The notes under the pieces: generated by a model | Seen by the model: only the letters and a program-made list of their open reading frames with translations | Told to the model about the DNA's origin: nothing | Databases searched by the model: none | Translations under genes and position numbers: made by a program | In this document: one piece after another, positions 7,450-16,098 of the stretch | How positions within the stretch are numbered: position 1 is the first letter of the stretch | Layout of the letters: the number at the start of each line of letters is the position of its first letter | Assembly (NCBI GenBank): GCA_000016765.1 | Contig: CP000699.1 | Location: 620,001 to 684,000 of the forward strand | DNA: 64,000 nt | From: Rhizorhabdus wittichii RW1 | GTDB taxonomy: Bacteria; Pseudomonadota; Alphaproteobacteria; Sphingomonadales; Sphingomonadaceae | Reading direction: 5' to 3'

Positions 7450-8946
7450 ATGCCGCCCATATCGGCCACCGCGATGGGATTCGCGATGCTCACCACGCAT
7501 CCGTTTGATGACGACAAGCTGCGCGAAGAGTGCGGCGTATTCGGGATTTGGGGCGCGGAGACCGCCGCCGCCATGGTTGCGCTCGGCCTGCACGCGTTGC
7601 AGCACCGGGGGCAGGAGGCGGCCGGGATCACGAGCTGGGACGGCCATGCCTTCCACACCCACAGGGCGATGGGCCATGTCGCCGGGAATTTCGACAAGGA
7701 CGAGGTGATCCGCGGCCTGCCCGGCCATGTCGCCTGCGGCCACGTCCGCTACTCGACGACGGGCGAGACCGCGCTGCGCAACGTGCAGCCGCTGTTCGCT
7801 GAACTGTCGTCGGGCGGCTTCGCGATCGCCCATAACGGCAATATCTCGAACGCGATGAAGCTGCGCCGGGAACTGGTCCGGGGCGGATCGATCTTCCAGT
7901 CGACCAGCGACACCGAGACGATCATCCACCTCGTCGCCATGTCGAAATACCGGACGCTGCTCGATCGCTTCATCGATGCGCTCAAGCAGGTCGAGGGCGC
8001 CTATTCGCTGATCTGCATGACGCCCGAGGGCATGATCGCCTGCCGCGATCCGCTCGGCATCCGTCCGCTGGTGCTCGGCCGGGTCGGCGACGCCTATATC
8101 TTCGCGTCGGAGACGGTCGCGCTCGACGTGGTCGGCGCCACCTTCATCCGCCAGGTCGAGCCGGGCGAGCTGGTGATCGTGTCGGAGGGCGGGCTGCGCT
8201 CGATCCGGCCGTTCGCCGACGTCCGCGCGCGGCCCTGCATCTTCGAGCATGTCTATTTCTCGCGGCCCGATTCGATCGTCGACGGCTCGTCGGTCTATTC
8301 GGTGCGCAAACGGATCGGCGCGCAGCTCGCGATCGAGAACGGCGTCGACGCCGACCTCGTCGTCCCCGTCCCCGACTCGGGCACGCCCGCCGCGATCGGC
8401 TATGCCCAGCAATCGGGCATTCCGTTCGAGCTCGGCATCATCCGGTCGCACTATGTCGGCCGCACCTTCATCCAGCCCGGCGACCAGGTCCGCCATCTCG
8501 GCGTCAAGCTCAAGCACAACGCCAACCGCGCGCTGATCGACGGCCAGCGGCTCGTGCTGATCGACGATTCGATCGTCCGCGGCACGACCAGCGTGAAGAT
8601 CCTCCAGATGCTCCGTGATGCCGGCGCGCGCGAGGTGCACCTGCGCATCGCCAGCCCGCCGACCCGGCACAGCTGCTTCTACGGCGTCGACACGCCCGAA
8701 CGCGCCAAGCTGCTCGCCGCGCAGATGAACGTCGCGGAGATGGCCGCCTATATCGGCGCGGACAGCCTCGCCTTCCTGTCGATCGACGGCCTCTACAAGG
8801 CGCTGGGCGACGAAGGCCGGGTCGATCGCGCGCCGACCTTCTGCGACGCCTGCTTCACCGGCGACTATCCGACCCACCTCACCGATCATGAGGAACTGAC
8901 CCCGACCGACCAGCTTGCCCTGCACGGCGAGCGGGTCGTCGCCTGA
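7450..8946 (+). CDS. purF: Amidophosphoribosyltransferase
   Basis: PurF makes phosphoribosylamine from PRPP and glutamine, the first committed purine step. The N-terminal glutaminase nucleophile is Cys28 ([10 protein letters not shown]), so a leader must be removed, as in the Bacillus-type enzyme. Cysteines compatible with its [4Fe-4S] cluster are seen in [20 protein letters not shown] and [10 protein letters not shown]. The PRPP loop is [16 protein letters not shown] 7450 is used; ATG 7474 or 7486 would only shorten the leader. Length (498) is normal. Confidence 0.95.
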   Translation: MPPISATAMGFAMLTTHPFDDDKLREECGVFGIWGAETAAAMVALGLHALQHRGQEAAGITSWDGHAFHTHRAMGHVAGNFDKDEVIRGLPGHVACGHVRYSTTGETALRNVQPLFAELSSGGFAIAHNGNISNAMKLRRELVRGGSIFQSTSDTETIIHLVAMSKYRTLLDRFIDALKQVEGAYSLICMTPEGMIACRDPLGIRPLVLGRVGDAYIFASETVALDVVGATFIRQVEPGELVIVSEGGLRSIRPFADVRARPCIFEHVYFSRPDSIVDGSSVYSVRKRIGAQLAIENGVDADLVVPVPDSGTPAAIGYAQQSGIPFELGIIRSHYVGRTFIQPGDQVRHLGVKLKHNANRALIDGQRLVLIDDSIVRGTTSVKILQMLRDAGAREVHLRIASPPTRHSCFYGVDTPERAKLLAAQMNVAEMAAYIGADSLAFLSIDGLYKALGDEGRVDRAPTFCDACFTGDYPTHLTDHEELTPTDQLALHGERVVA

Positions 8947-8968
8947 TCCTCCCCACCGGGACCGAACC

Positions 8969-9679
8969 ATGGACAAGCCATTTTCCGGCAAGCTCGCGCT
9001 CGTCACCGGCGCATCGCGCGGCATCGGCGCCGCGACCGCCGAGGCGCTGGGCGCCGCCGGCGCGCACGTCATCCTGACCGCGCGCACGTCGGGGGGGCTC
9101 GAGGAGGTCGAGGAGCGTATCCACGCGGCCGGCGGCAGCGCCACCATCGCTCCGCTCGACCTGGCCGAGAACGACAGCATCGCCCGGCTGGCCGAGGCGA
9201 TCGGCGGGCGCTGGCAGGCGCTCGACATCCTCGTCCTCAACGCGGCGATGCTCGGCACGCTCGCCCCGGTCCCGGCCATCGACGCCAAGGAATTCGCCCG
9301 GCTGCTGACGCTCAACATCATGGCGCAGCAGCAGCTCATCGCCGCCTTCGACCCGATGCTGCGGGCGAGCGCGGCGGGCCGGGTGATCGGCCTGACCAGC
9401 ACCGTCGCCCAGGCGCCGCGCGCCTATTGGGGCGCCTATGGCGCATCCAAGGCCGCGCTGGAGACGCTGCTGCTCGCCTATGCCGAGGAGGTGGGCAAGA
9501 TCAGCCCGATCCGGGTCGCCGTCGTCAACCCAGGCGCCACCGCGACTGCGATGCGGCAGAAGGCCTATCCGGGCGAGGACCAGACGACGCTCAGGAGCCC
9601 GGCCAACGTCGGCGCGGCGCTGGTCGAGCTGATCGCGCAGGATTTCGAGACCGGGCTACGAACCAGGATCGAGGGCTGA
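8969..9679 (+). CDS. SDR family NAD(P)-dependent oxidoreductase
   Basis: The 236-residue protein is a classical short-chain dehydrogenase: TGASRGIGAATAEALG for the dinucleotide-binding loop, NAAMLG near the middle, Ser (LTSTVAQAP) and YGASKAALE giving the catalytic Tyr-x-x-x-Lys. An NPGATAT segment follows. The substrate cannot be predicted. Start ATG 8969 is 23 bp after purF, on the same strand, so the two may be cotranscribed. YciK-like sequences are the nearest family I recognise. Confidence 0.88.
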   Translation: MDKPFSGKLALVTGASRGIGAATAEALGAAGAHVILTARTSGGLEEVEERIHAAGGSATIAPLDLAENDSIARLAEAIGGRWQALDILVLNAAMLGTLAPVPAIDAKEFARLLTLNIMAQQQLIAAFDPMLRASAAGRVIGLTSTVAQAPRAYWGAYGASKAALETLLLAYAEEVGKISPIRVAVVNPGATATAMRQKAYPGEDQTTLRSPANVGAALVELIAQDFETGLRTRIEG

Positions 9680-9737
9680 CCGTCTCCTGCCCTCATCCGG
9701 TGCGGATGATGGGCGGTCGGGATGACGCCGGCTCGGC

Positions 9738-11018
9738 TTACGCCTTCACCAGCGTCACCTGCGCCACGTCGATGCCGCCGCCGGCGAAGCCGCCCTCGCA
9801 ATACATCAGGTAGAAGCGCCAGAGCTTGACGAAGGCCTCGTCGAAGCCGGTGGGGAGCCGCCCCTCGGCGATCGCGCCGTCGAAGCTCTCGCGCCAGCGC
9901 CGCAGCGTCTCCGCATAGTGCAGCCCGAAGCGGTGGCGGCTCGACGCCTCCCAGCGCAGCCCGGCCTTCTCCGCCGCCGCGCGGAAGCGGCTTTCGGAGA
10001 TCAGCATCCCGCCGGGGAAGATATAGGTCTGGATGAAGTCGGCGTCGGTCCGATAGCTTTCGAAGATATCGTCGTCGATCTCGATATACTGGATCGCCGC
10101 CCGGCCGCCCGGCTTCAGCGCGCGGGCGATCGCCTCCATATAGGTCGGCCAATATTTCTCGCCGACCGCCTCGACCATCTCGACGCTGGCGACCGCGTCA
10201 TATTGCCCGGGAACGTCGCGATAGTCGCGGATCTCGAAATGGGCATGGTCCGACAGCCCGCCCGCCGCGAGCCGCGCGTCGGCAAAGGCCTTCTGCTCGA
10301 CCGACAGGGTGATGCCGGTGACGTCGGCGCCATAATCGGCGGCCGCGACCTCGGCGAGCCCACCCCATCCGCAGCCGATCTCGAGCAGCTTCGCGCCGGG
10401 CTTGAGGTCGAGCCGGTCGAGCAGCGCCGTGATCTTGCGGTGCTGCGCCCGTTCGATCGGCTCCGCGGCATCGATCGGCTCGGCGAACAGCGCCGACGAA
10501 TAGCTCATCGTCCGGTCGAGCCACAGCTCGTAGAAGTCGTTGCCCAGGTCGTAATGGAAGGCGATGTTGCGCCGGGCGTTGGTGCGGCTGTTCCGGCGGA
10601 AGGCGTGCCAGATCAGGTTGAAGAAGCGCAGCGGCCCCTGCGCGCGCCCCAGTTCGCCGAGCGGATGGCGGTTGCGCATGAACAGGTCGAAGATCGGCAC
10701 CGGATCGGGGCTGGTCCATTCGCCGTCGGCCCAACTCCGGTACCAGCCCACCGAACCGGTGGTGACGAGCCGGATCAGCGGGTTCCAGTTGCGCAGCTCG
10801 ACGATCGCGACCGGGCCGGGCTTGCGGCCGCCCAGCACCCGGAAGCTGCCGTCGGGCAGGGTCGCCTCGATCGCCCCTTCCTCCAGCCCCAGGTCGATGC
10901 GGTCGAGCAGCCGCTGGAAACCGGGCGCCAGCAATCGCGCGACCCAGCTCGATCCGGTGGCGAAACGACGATCGGCGAGAAGGAGGTGCTGTCCCCGCAC
11001 GGGCGGCTGCGCATTCAT
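9738..11018 (-). CDS. Cyclopropane-fatty-acyl-phospholipid synthase family methyltransferase
   Basis: The 426-residue protein has an N-terminal lipid-binding region and a C-terminal SAM-dependent methyltransferase domain with LLEIGCGWGGLAEVAA for SAM motif I and YDLGNDFYELWLDRTMSYSSALF, the hallmark of CFA synthases. QKAFADARL and SVEMVEAVGEKYW follow. CFA synthases methylate double bonds of membrane phospholipid acyl chains, but related sphingomonad proteins act on other lipids, so the exact product is open. It is convergent with the SDR gene. Confidence 0.88.
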   Translation of the reverse strand: MNAQPPVRGQHLLLADRRFATGSSWVARLLAPGFQRLLDRIDLGLEEGAIEATLPDGSFRVLGGRKPGPVAIVELRNWNPLIRLVTTGSVGWYRSWADGEWTSPDPVPIFDLFMRNRHPLGELGRAQGPLRFFNLIWHAFRRNSRTNARRNIAFHYDLGNDFYELWLDRTMSYSSALFAEPIDAAEPIERAQHRKITALLDRLDLKPGAKLLEIGCGWGGLAEVAAADYGADVTGITLSVEQKAFADARLAAGGLSDHAHFEIRDYRDVPGQYDAVASVEMVEAVGEKYWPTYMEAIARALKPGGRAAIQYIEIDDDIFESYRTDADFIQTYIFPGGMLISESRFRAAAEKAGLRWEASSRHRFGLHYAETLRRWRESFDGAIAEGRLPTGFDEAFVKLWRFYLMYCEGGFAGGGIDVAQVTLVKA

Positions 11019-11146
11019 CTGGTCTTGTCCGTCCTGTTCCCCAACCGGCCGATATCATGCCGCTTATATGGAGGCTTACGGCAGCGGAAGAAGCATTGTT
11101 GCAGGGACGGCGACAAATTCCTGGGGATCGATCGGGGGCGGCGCGA

Positions 11147-11620
11147 TCAATGGCCGGGCGTGGCGGGAGCCGGCGCCTTGGCACCGTCCGGCCGCGCCGG
11201 ATTGGCCATGCTGTGGAGCAGCGCGACGCGATCGGCCTCGGGCAAGGCGCGCAGCAGCGACAGCAGCCGATCGTTCTGGCGGGTGCGCATCTCGCCCTGC
11301 AGCGCCTCTTCGCGCCGGAGCAGCGGCTCCAGCTTTTCGACGTCGACGGTGGCCCCGGCGATGAGCTGAGCCTTCTGCTGACGGATCGTCGTCATCTCCG
11401 CCTGGATCTCCTTCAGGCGGGGATCGGGGGTGCCGATGATCCGGGCAGCGATCGCCCGTCCCTCGGGCGACAGGGTGATGCGGCGCACCGGCACGCCCGG
11501 CGTCGGCGCGAGCGCCCCGCCGGCCGTGGCCGCGGCGGCGGGCTTGGCCGTGGTCGGCGCGGCGATCGCGGCGGCCGGCGCGGCAAGGAGCAAAGCGATC
11601 GACATCGTGCCACGCATCAT
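11147..11620 (-). CDS. Secreted helical protein, ZraP/CpxP-like (heavy-metal-sensor-like)
   Basis: The 157-residue protein has an N-terminal signal peptide (MMRGTMSIALLLAAPAAAIA) and a mature part made of an Ala/Pro-rich linker and amphipathic helices: RLKEIQAEMTTIRQQKAQL followed by KLEPLLRREEALQGEMR and NDRLLSLLRALPEADRVALL. This pattern resembles periplasmic ZraP/CnrX-like proteins. No Cys or His cluster for metal is evident, so a metal role is not shown. It is 23 bp upstream... on the reading side it follows no clear partner; folE lies next to it on the same strand (23 bp between 11620 and 11644). Confidence 0.6.
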   Translation of the reverse strand: MMRGTMSIALLLAAPAAAIAAPTTAKPAAAATAGGALAPTPGVPVRRITLSPEGRAIAARIIGTPDPRLKEIQAEMTTIRQQKAQLIAGATVDVEKLEPLLRREEALQGEMRTRQNDRLLSLLRALPEADRVALLHSMANPARPDGAKAPAPATPGH

Positions 11621-11643
11621 AGGACCACCTCTCCCGGAGATTC

Positions 11644-12264
11644 TCAGCCGAGCCCCATCAGGCTCAGTACCTCCTTACGGCTTCGATCGTCGTCGCGGAA
11701 GACGCCCATCATGCGGCTCGTCGTCATCCCGACACCGGGCGTGCGAACGCCGCGCGCCGTCATGCAGGCATGGGTCGCGTGGATGACGACGGCGACGCCG
11801 AGCGGCTCCAGATTCGTCCAGATGCAGTCCGCGATCTCGGCGGTCAGCCGCTCCTGTATCTGCAAGCGGCGGGCGAAGCCGTGCAGCACCCGCGCCAGCT
11901 TCGAGATGCCGACCACCCGGCTGTGCGGCAGATAGGCGATATGCGCATGGCCGATGATCGGCGCCATGTGATGCTCGCAATGCGACTGGAACGGGATGTC
12001 GCGCAGCAGGACGATCTCGTCATAGCCGCCGACCTCCTCGAAGGTCCGGCTGAGATGGACCGAGGGGTCCTCGTCATAGCCTTGGCAATATTCCTTCCAG
12101 GCGCGGCCGACCCGCGACGGCGTATCGAGCAGGCCCTCCCGGTCGGGATTGTCGCCCGACCAGCGGATCAGGGTGCGGATCGCCTCCTGCACGTGCTCCG
12201 GCACCGCGATCTTCCCCTTGGGCGTCCCGTGCAGCGCCTCGTCATCGTCACCGAGTATCGACAT
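11644..12264 (-). CDS. folE: GTP cyclohydrolase I (type IA)
   Basis: FolE converts GTP to dihydroneopterin triphosphate at the head of folate synthesis. The 206-residue protein shows RVGRAWKEYCQGYDEDP, the zinc ligand segment CEHHMAPIIGHAHIAYLP, and HACMTARGVR with the second zinc Cys. These residues place it in the canonical zinc enzyme, not the FolE2 type. It is followed on the same strand by the ZraP-like gene, 23 bp downstream, so the two may be cotranscribed. Confidence 0.96.
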   Translation of the reverse strand: MSILGDDDEALHGTPKGKIAVPEHVQEAIRTLIRWSGDNPDREGLLDTPSRVGRAWKEYCQGYDEDPSVHLSRTFEEVGGYDEIVLLRDIPFQSHCEHHMAPIIGHAHIAYLPHSRVVGISKLARVLHGFARRLQIQERLTAEIADCIWTNLEPLGVAVVIHATHACMTARGVRTPGVGMTTSRMMGVFRDDDRSRKEVLSLMGLG

Positions 12265-12324
12265 TCCGCATCCTGTCCTTCTTGTTCGGGTCCGCCTAAC
12301 GCATCGCGCGACGGAATGTAAACG

Positions 12325-12900
12325 TCAGCGCGGCCACATCCGCCGGAATTCGGGTTCCCCATCGATGAACTGATGCTTCAGCGCACCTGCGATATGGAGC
12401 AGCAGCAGGGCGATCAGCAGATAGCCGCCGATCTCGTGCATCTCGCCGAACAGGCCGTGGAGCATCTCCTTGCGGTCGGCCGGCAGCGCCATGACGAAGC
12501 CGGCGCGCGGGACGTCGAACAGGCCGAACAGGCGCAGCGGAATCTCGGGCGCCGCCTTCCATGCGCTGTCGTGCAGCCATCCGGTCAGCGGCATCCACAG
12601 CATGAAGAGATAGAGGCCGAAATGGGCCAGATGGGCCAGCCCCCGCTCCCATGCCGCCATGCCCGTCGAGAAGGGCGGCGGCCGGTGCCCGAGCCGCCAC
12701 AGGATGCGCAGCAGCACCAGGCCCAGCACCGTGATCCCGATCGACTTGTGGGTGTCGATCGCGAAGCGGATATCCTCGTCGGGGAGCTTCTCGGCGAGCA
12801 GGCCGAGCAGCAGGTTGCCGATCATCAGCACGGCGATCAGCCAATGCATGACGATCGCGAAACTGGTGTAGCGCCGCGTCAGCGGGCGTTCATCGGCCAT
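12325..12900 (-). CDS. Cytochrome b561 family membrane protein
   Basis: The 191-residue protein has four membrane helices and the YodB/CybB pattern: RYTSFAIVMHWLIAVLMIGN with a haem-ligand His in helix 1, DTHKSIGITVLGLVLLR in helix 2, and two further His-bearing helices (LHGLFGEMHEIGGYLLIALLLLHIAGALKH). Such proteins carry two b haems and oxidise quinol or deliver electrons in the inner membrane. It is probably monocistronic; folE begins 60 bp downstream. Confidence 0.9.
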   Translation of the reverse strand: MADERPLTRRYTSFAIVMHWLIAVLMIGNLLLGLLAEKLPDEDIRFAIDTHKSIGITVLGLVLLRILWRLGHRPPPFSTGMAAWERGLAHLAHFGLYLFMLWMPLTGWLHDSAWKAAPEIPLRLFGLFDVPRAGFVMALPADRKEMLHGLFGEMHEIGGYLLIALLLLHIAGALKHQFIDGEPEFRRMWPR

Positions 12901-13023
12901 GGCTATGCTCCGGGACTGGATCGTTGCGATACTTCAACATTCCGATCATAGAGCGCGAAACGGCGGATTCCAGCCGGATCGCACAATGAACCACCCCGTG
13001 AGTCGCCCCGGCCCCGCCAGCCC

Positions 13024-14469
13024 ATGACCCTATCGACCTCGATCGAAGCCCGCTTCAACGCCTTCTCGCCGCGCCTCAACCGGCGTCCATTGACCCTGCC
13101 CGCGCTGCTGCTCCACGGCGGCGCGCTGCTGGTGCTGGTCGTCCTGACCGCGCAAGCCTGGCAATGGACGGGCATCCTCGCCTGGTCGGTCGGGCTCGTC
13201 TATCTCGCCTATGACACGGCGCTGCTGCTGTTCGTCGGCGTCCAGACGCTCCCCCTGCGTCATTTCGCACCCGCGCAGGACGGCGGCGGCGCGCGGCCGA
13301 CCCTGGCGGTGCTGGTCGCCGCCCACAACGAGGCGGCGGTGCTCGAACAGACCGTCCATGCGCTGCTCGCGCAACAGGACCCGCCCGACATCATTCTGAT
13401 CGCCGACGACGGCTCGACCGATCCCACGCCACGGGCGATGGAGCGAGCCTTCGGCATGGCGCCCCCTCCCCTCGGCGAGATGGCGGCGTCGCCCTCCGTG
13501 CCGTCGCTGCGCTGGCTGCGGCTGCCGCATGGCGGCAAGGCGCGCGCGCTCAACGCCGCGCTCGAGGCGATCGACAGCGACATCGTCCTGACCGTCGACG
13601 CCGACACCATCCTCGCCCCGGATGCGATCGCGGCGATGCGCGCCGCCTTCCACCGCGAACCGGCGCTGGTGGCGGCGACCGGGCTGCTCCGGCCGATCTG
13701 CGACCGCAGCGCCGCCGGGCGGCTGTTCGAATGGTTCCAGACCTATGAATATGTCCGCAACTTCATCTCGCGCTTCGCGTGGATGCGGGTCGACGGGCTG
13801 CTGCTGATCTCGGGCGCTTTCGCCGGCTTCCGGCGCGAGGCGGTCGTCACGGTCGGCGGCTTCGACCCCGAATGCCTGGTCGAGGATTATGAGCTGATCC
13901 ACCGGCTGCACCGCTGGTCCGCCGATCATGGCTGCGGCTGGAAGGTCCGCGTGCTGGGCGAGGCGCGCGCCCAGACCGACGCGCCCGGCCATGTCGCCGC
14001 CTTCCTGCGGCAGCGGCGGCGCTGGTTCGGCGGCTTCCTCCAGACCCAATATTGGAACCGCGACATGGTCGGCAATCCGCGCTTCGGCCGGCTCGGCACG
14101 ATGATGCTGCCGGTCAAGGCGTTCGACACGGTCCAGCCCCTGTTCGGCCTGGTCGCCTTCACCCTTCTGCTCGGCTTCGCGATGGAGGGTCGCCTGCCGG
14201 TGGTCGGGCCGATCCTGATCGCGATGCTGGCCAAGGTCGCGATCGACCTCGGCTTCCACATCTGGTCGATCATGCTCTACCGGCGCTGGTCGGGCGGCAT
14301 GCTGCCCGAGGGCTGGGGCCGCGTCCTCGCCGCCTCCTTCATCGAGCCGTTCAGCTTCCAGCTCCTGCGCCATCTCGGCGCCGCCTGGGGCTGGGTCGCC
14401 TTCCTCACCCGCAGCTCGACCTGGAGCAAGGCCCGGCGCGGCGGGATATTGGCGCGCGCGGCGTCCTGA
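13024..14469 (+). CDS. Family 2 glycosyltransferase, membrane-bound
   Basis: The 481-residue protein has two N-terminal membrane helices, a GT2 domain and further helices at the C-terminus, like PgaC/IcaA-type synthases. Catalytic landmarks are LIADDGSTDPTP, LTVDADTIL (DxD-type), VEDYELIHRL and the QRRRW motif for processive enzymes. The sugar and the polymer are unknown, and no partner export gene lies beside it. It is divergent from the cytochrome b561 gene with 123 bp between. Confidence 0.88.
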   Translation: MTLSTSIEARFNAFSPRLNRRPLTLPALLLHGGALLVLVVLTAQAWQWTGILAWSVGLVYLAYDTALLLFVGVQTLPLRHFAPAQDGGGARPTLAVLVAAHNEAAVLEQTVHALLAQQDPPDIILIADDGSTDPTPRAMERAFGMAPPPLGEMAASPSVPSLRWLRLPHGGKARALNAALEAIDSDIVLTVDADTILAPDAIAAMRAAFHREPALVAATGLLRPICDRSAAGRLFEWFQTYEYVRNFISRFAWMRVDGLLLISGAFAGFRREAVVTVGGFDPECLVEDYELIHRLHRWSADHGCGWKVRVLGEARAQTDAPGHVAAFLRQRRRWFGGFLQTQYWNRDMVGNPRFGRLGTMMLPVKAFDTVQPLFGLVAFTLLLGFAMEGRLPVVGPILIAMLAKVAIDLGFHIWSIMLYRRWSGGMLPEGWGRVLAASFIEPFSFQLLRHLGAAWGWVAFLTRSSTWSKARRGGILARAAS

Positions 14470-14539
14470 CCGGCGCGATGCTGGCCAATCGCCCGCGAAC
14501 CTTGTAGCGAGCGGGCCTGCGACAACCGAAGGCGGATCG

Positions 14540-14839
14540 ATGAGCGACGACGACTATATCTACGACGAGGCCACCGGCGAATGGATCAGCGCCGCCGATG
14601 CCGGAGCGGCGGGCGCCACTTCGCAGGTCGAGGTCCGCGATTCGGTCGGCAACCTCCTCGCCGACGGCGACAGCGTGACGCTGATCAAGGACCTGAAGGT
14701 CAAGGGCACCAGCCAGACGCTCAAGCGCGGCACGGTGATCAAGTCGATCCGCCTGACCGGCGACGATCAGGAGATCGACTGCCGCTTCGAAGGCATCAAG
14801 GGCCTGGTGCTGCGCGCCGAGTTCGTCCGGAAAAGATAA
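14540..14839 (+). CDS. PhnA/YjdM family protein lacking the zinc ribbon
   Basis: The 99-residue protein matches the C-terminal PhnA domain closely (VRDSVGNLLADGDSVTLIKDLKVKG, then QTLKRGTVIKSIRL and IDCRFEGIKGLVLRAEFV). The family's usual N-terminal CxxC...CxxC zinc ribbon is replaced by a Cys-free acidic stretch (DDDYIYDEATGEWI). Despite the name, E. coli YjdM is not shown to degrade phosphonates. The function is unknown. Confidence 0.85.
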   Translation: MSDDDYIYDEATGEWISAADAGAAGATSQVEVRDSVGNLLADGDSVTLIKDLKVKGTSQTLKRGTVIKSIRLTGDDQEIDCRFEGIKGLVLRAEFVRKR

Positions 14840-14859
14840 GCCTCCTCTCCCCCTCCCAA

Positions 14860-14942
14860 CGTCATCCCGGCGAAAGCCGGGATCTCCCTGCCTTTCTCCG
14901 GCCCAAGAAAGAAGTGAGATCCTGGCTTTCGCCAGGATGACG
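14860..14942. repeat. REP-like doublet, family C
   Basis: The element starts with the hairpin CGTCATCCCGGCGAAAGCCGGGATCT and ends with an inverted partner (AGATCCTGGCTTTCGCCAGGATGACG), about 80 bp in all. Related doublets lie at 23459-23538 and 58581-58668. It separates two convergent genes (phnA-like and metA). It may have spread through a RAYT-type transposase encoded elsewhere. Confidence 0.75.
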
Positions 14943-14952
14943 ATCGAGGCCC

Positions 14953-15906
14953 TCAGCCCGCGGCCGCCTCGATCGGCCCCGCATCGTTCGCGGGCGGCCG
15001 GCCTCCGCCGATCGCGGCGATATCGAACGGGGTCGTCCGGTAGATCTCGTTGATCCAGTTGCCGAACAGCAGATGGGCATGGCCGCGCCAGCGGTTCTCG
15101 GGCGGCCGGGCCGGATCGTCCCCGGGAAAATAGCCCGCTGGCAGCGGCCCCTGTCCGTCGCGGAAATATTCGTCGGCCAGCGACCGCGTGTCATATTCGA
15201 CATGGTTGAACATGTGGAGCGACCGGTGCGCCGGATCGTCGAGCAGGCACGGGCCGGTCTCGGCGCTGTCGAGCAGCGTCTCCAGCCCGCTGCCGGCCGG
15301 GATGTCCGCCTGCCGGATCTCCGCCCAGCGCGACACCGGGATATGGGGATCGTCGGAAAAGCCGCGCAGATAGGGCGATGCCGGCGCGAGGTTGCGGTGG
15401 CGGAACAGGCCGAACGCCTTGGCGGGCAGCAGATGCTTGGGCACGCCGTGGAAATGATGCAGCGCGGCCTGCGCCGCCCAGCAGATGGTGAAGCTGCTGT
15501 GGACGTGGGTCTGAGTCCAGTCGAGCACGCGGCACAGTTCGGGCCAGTAGCCCACCTCCTCGAACGGCAGATGCTCGACCGGGGCGCCGGTGATGACGAA
15601 GCCGTCGAACCGCTCGTCGCGCACCTCGGCCCAGGGGCGGTAGAAGGCCGCCATATGATCGGCGGGGGTATGGCGCGCGACATGGTCGGTCATCCGCACC
15701 AGCGTGAGCTCGACCTGCAACGGCGTCGCGCCGAGCAGCCGGGCGAGTTGCGTCTCGGTGCTGATCTTGTTCGGCATCAGGTTGAGCAGGCCGATCCTGA
15801 GCGGCCTGATGTCCTGCCGCACGGCATCGGTGCGGCGCATGACGACGACGCCCTCCTGTTCGAGGATGGGACGGGCGGGAAGGTCGTCGGGTATCTTGAT
15901 CGGCAC
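14953..15906 (-). CDS. metA: MetA-family homoserine O-acyltransferase (residue 111 predicts acetyl-CoA)
   Basis: MetA acylates homoserine at the start of methionine synthesis. The 317-residue protein has MetA's triad region: Cys142 in [20 protein letters not shown], and the His/Glu segment in [10 protein letters not shown]. Position 111 is Glu ([18 protein letters not shown]). In the Bacillus cereus enzyme Glu111 was shown to select acetyl-CoA, whereas E. coli has Gly and uses succinyl-CoA, so this is better named an O-acetyltransferase. The start is GTG 15906 with AAGGA 11 nt upstream. A SAM-I-like riboswitch precedes it. Confidence 0.93.
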   Translation of the reverse strand: MPIKIPDDLPARPILEQEGVVVMRRTDAVRQDIRPLRIGLLNLMPNKISTETQLARLLGATPLQVELTLVRMTDHVARHTPADHMAAFYRPWAEVRDERFDGFVITGAPVEHLPFEEVGYWPELCRVLDWTQTHVHSSFTICWAAQAALHHFHGVPKHLLPAKAFGLFRHRNLAPASPYLRGFSDDPHIPVSRWAEIRQADIPAGSGLETLLDSAETGPCLLDDPAHRSLHMFNHVEYDTRSLADEYFRDGQGPLPAGYFPGDDPARPPENRWRGHAHLLFGNWINEIYRTTPFDIAAIGGGRPPANDAGPIEAAAG

Positions 15907-15972
15907 GTCGCGTCATTCCTTGTCGGATGGGTCGACGCGATGGGCTTGGTCCGCTTGGTTGCCGGATCGGCC

Positions 15973-16050
15973 ACATCCCCCCTCGCGGGAGCGCCACCTT
16001 GCCCGGATCGGCAGGTTGGCGTTGGGCGCCGGCCCAACTCTTGATGCTGC
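15973..16050 (-). promoter_or_regulatory. Putative compact SAM-I-clan riboswitch upstream of metA
   Basis: On the minus strand the leader contains AUCAAGAG, a seven-base-pair hairpin GUUGGGC-cggc-GCCCAAC, then GCCAACC, a P3 stem UGCC...GGCA, AAGGUGGC, a P4 hairpin (CUCCC-gcga-GGGGGGA), and GAUGU pairing with the first GCAUC as P1. CAACC ... AAGGU around P3 and AUCAAGAG are hallmark SAM-I elements. P2 is short and lacks the usual kink-turn, as in SAM-IV or SAM-I/IV variants. The location 67-144 nt upstream of the GTG of a methionine gene fits. Not confirmed by covariance search. Confidence 0.65.
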
Positions 16051-16098
16051 ATCTTCCCTAGGCGCGGGAGCGGCGCTTGGCAATCCCCCGGCCCGCGC

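Noticed and set aside
15907-16098. SAM-II riboswitch before metA
   Set aside because: The SAM-II pseudoknot signature is absent, whereas SAM-I core elements are seen.
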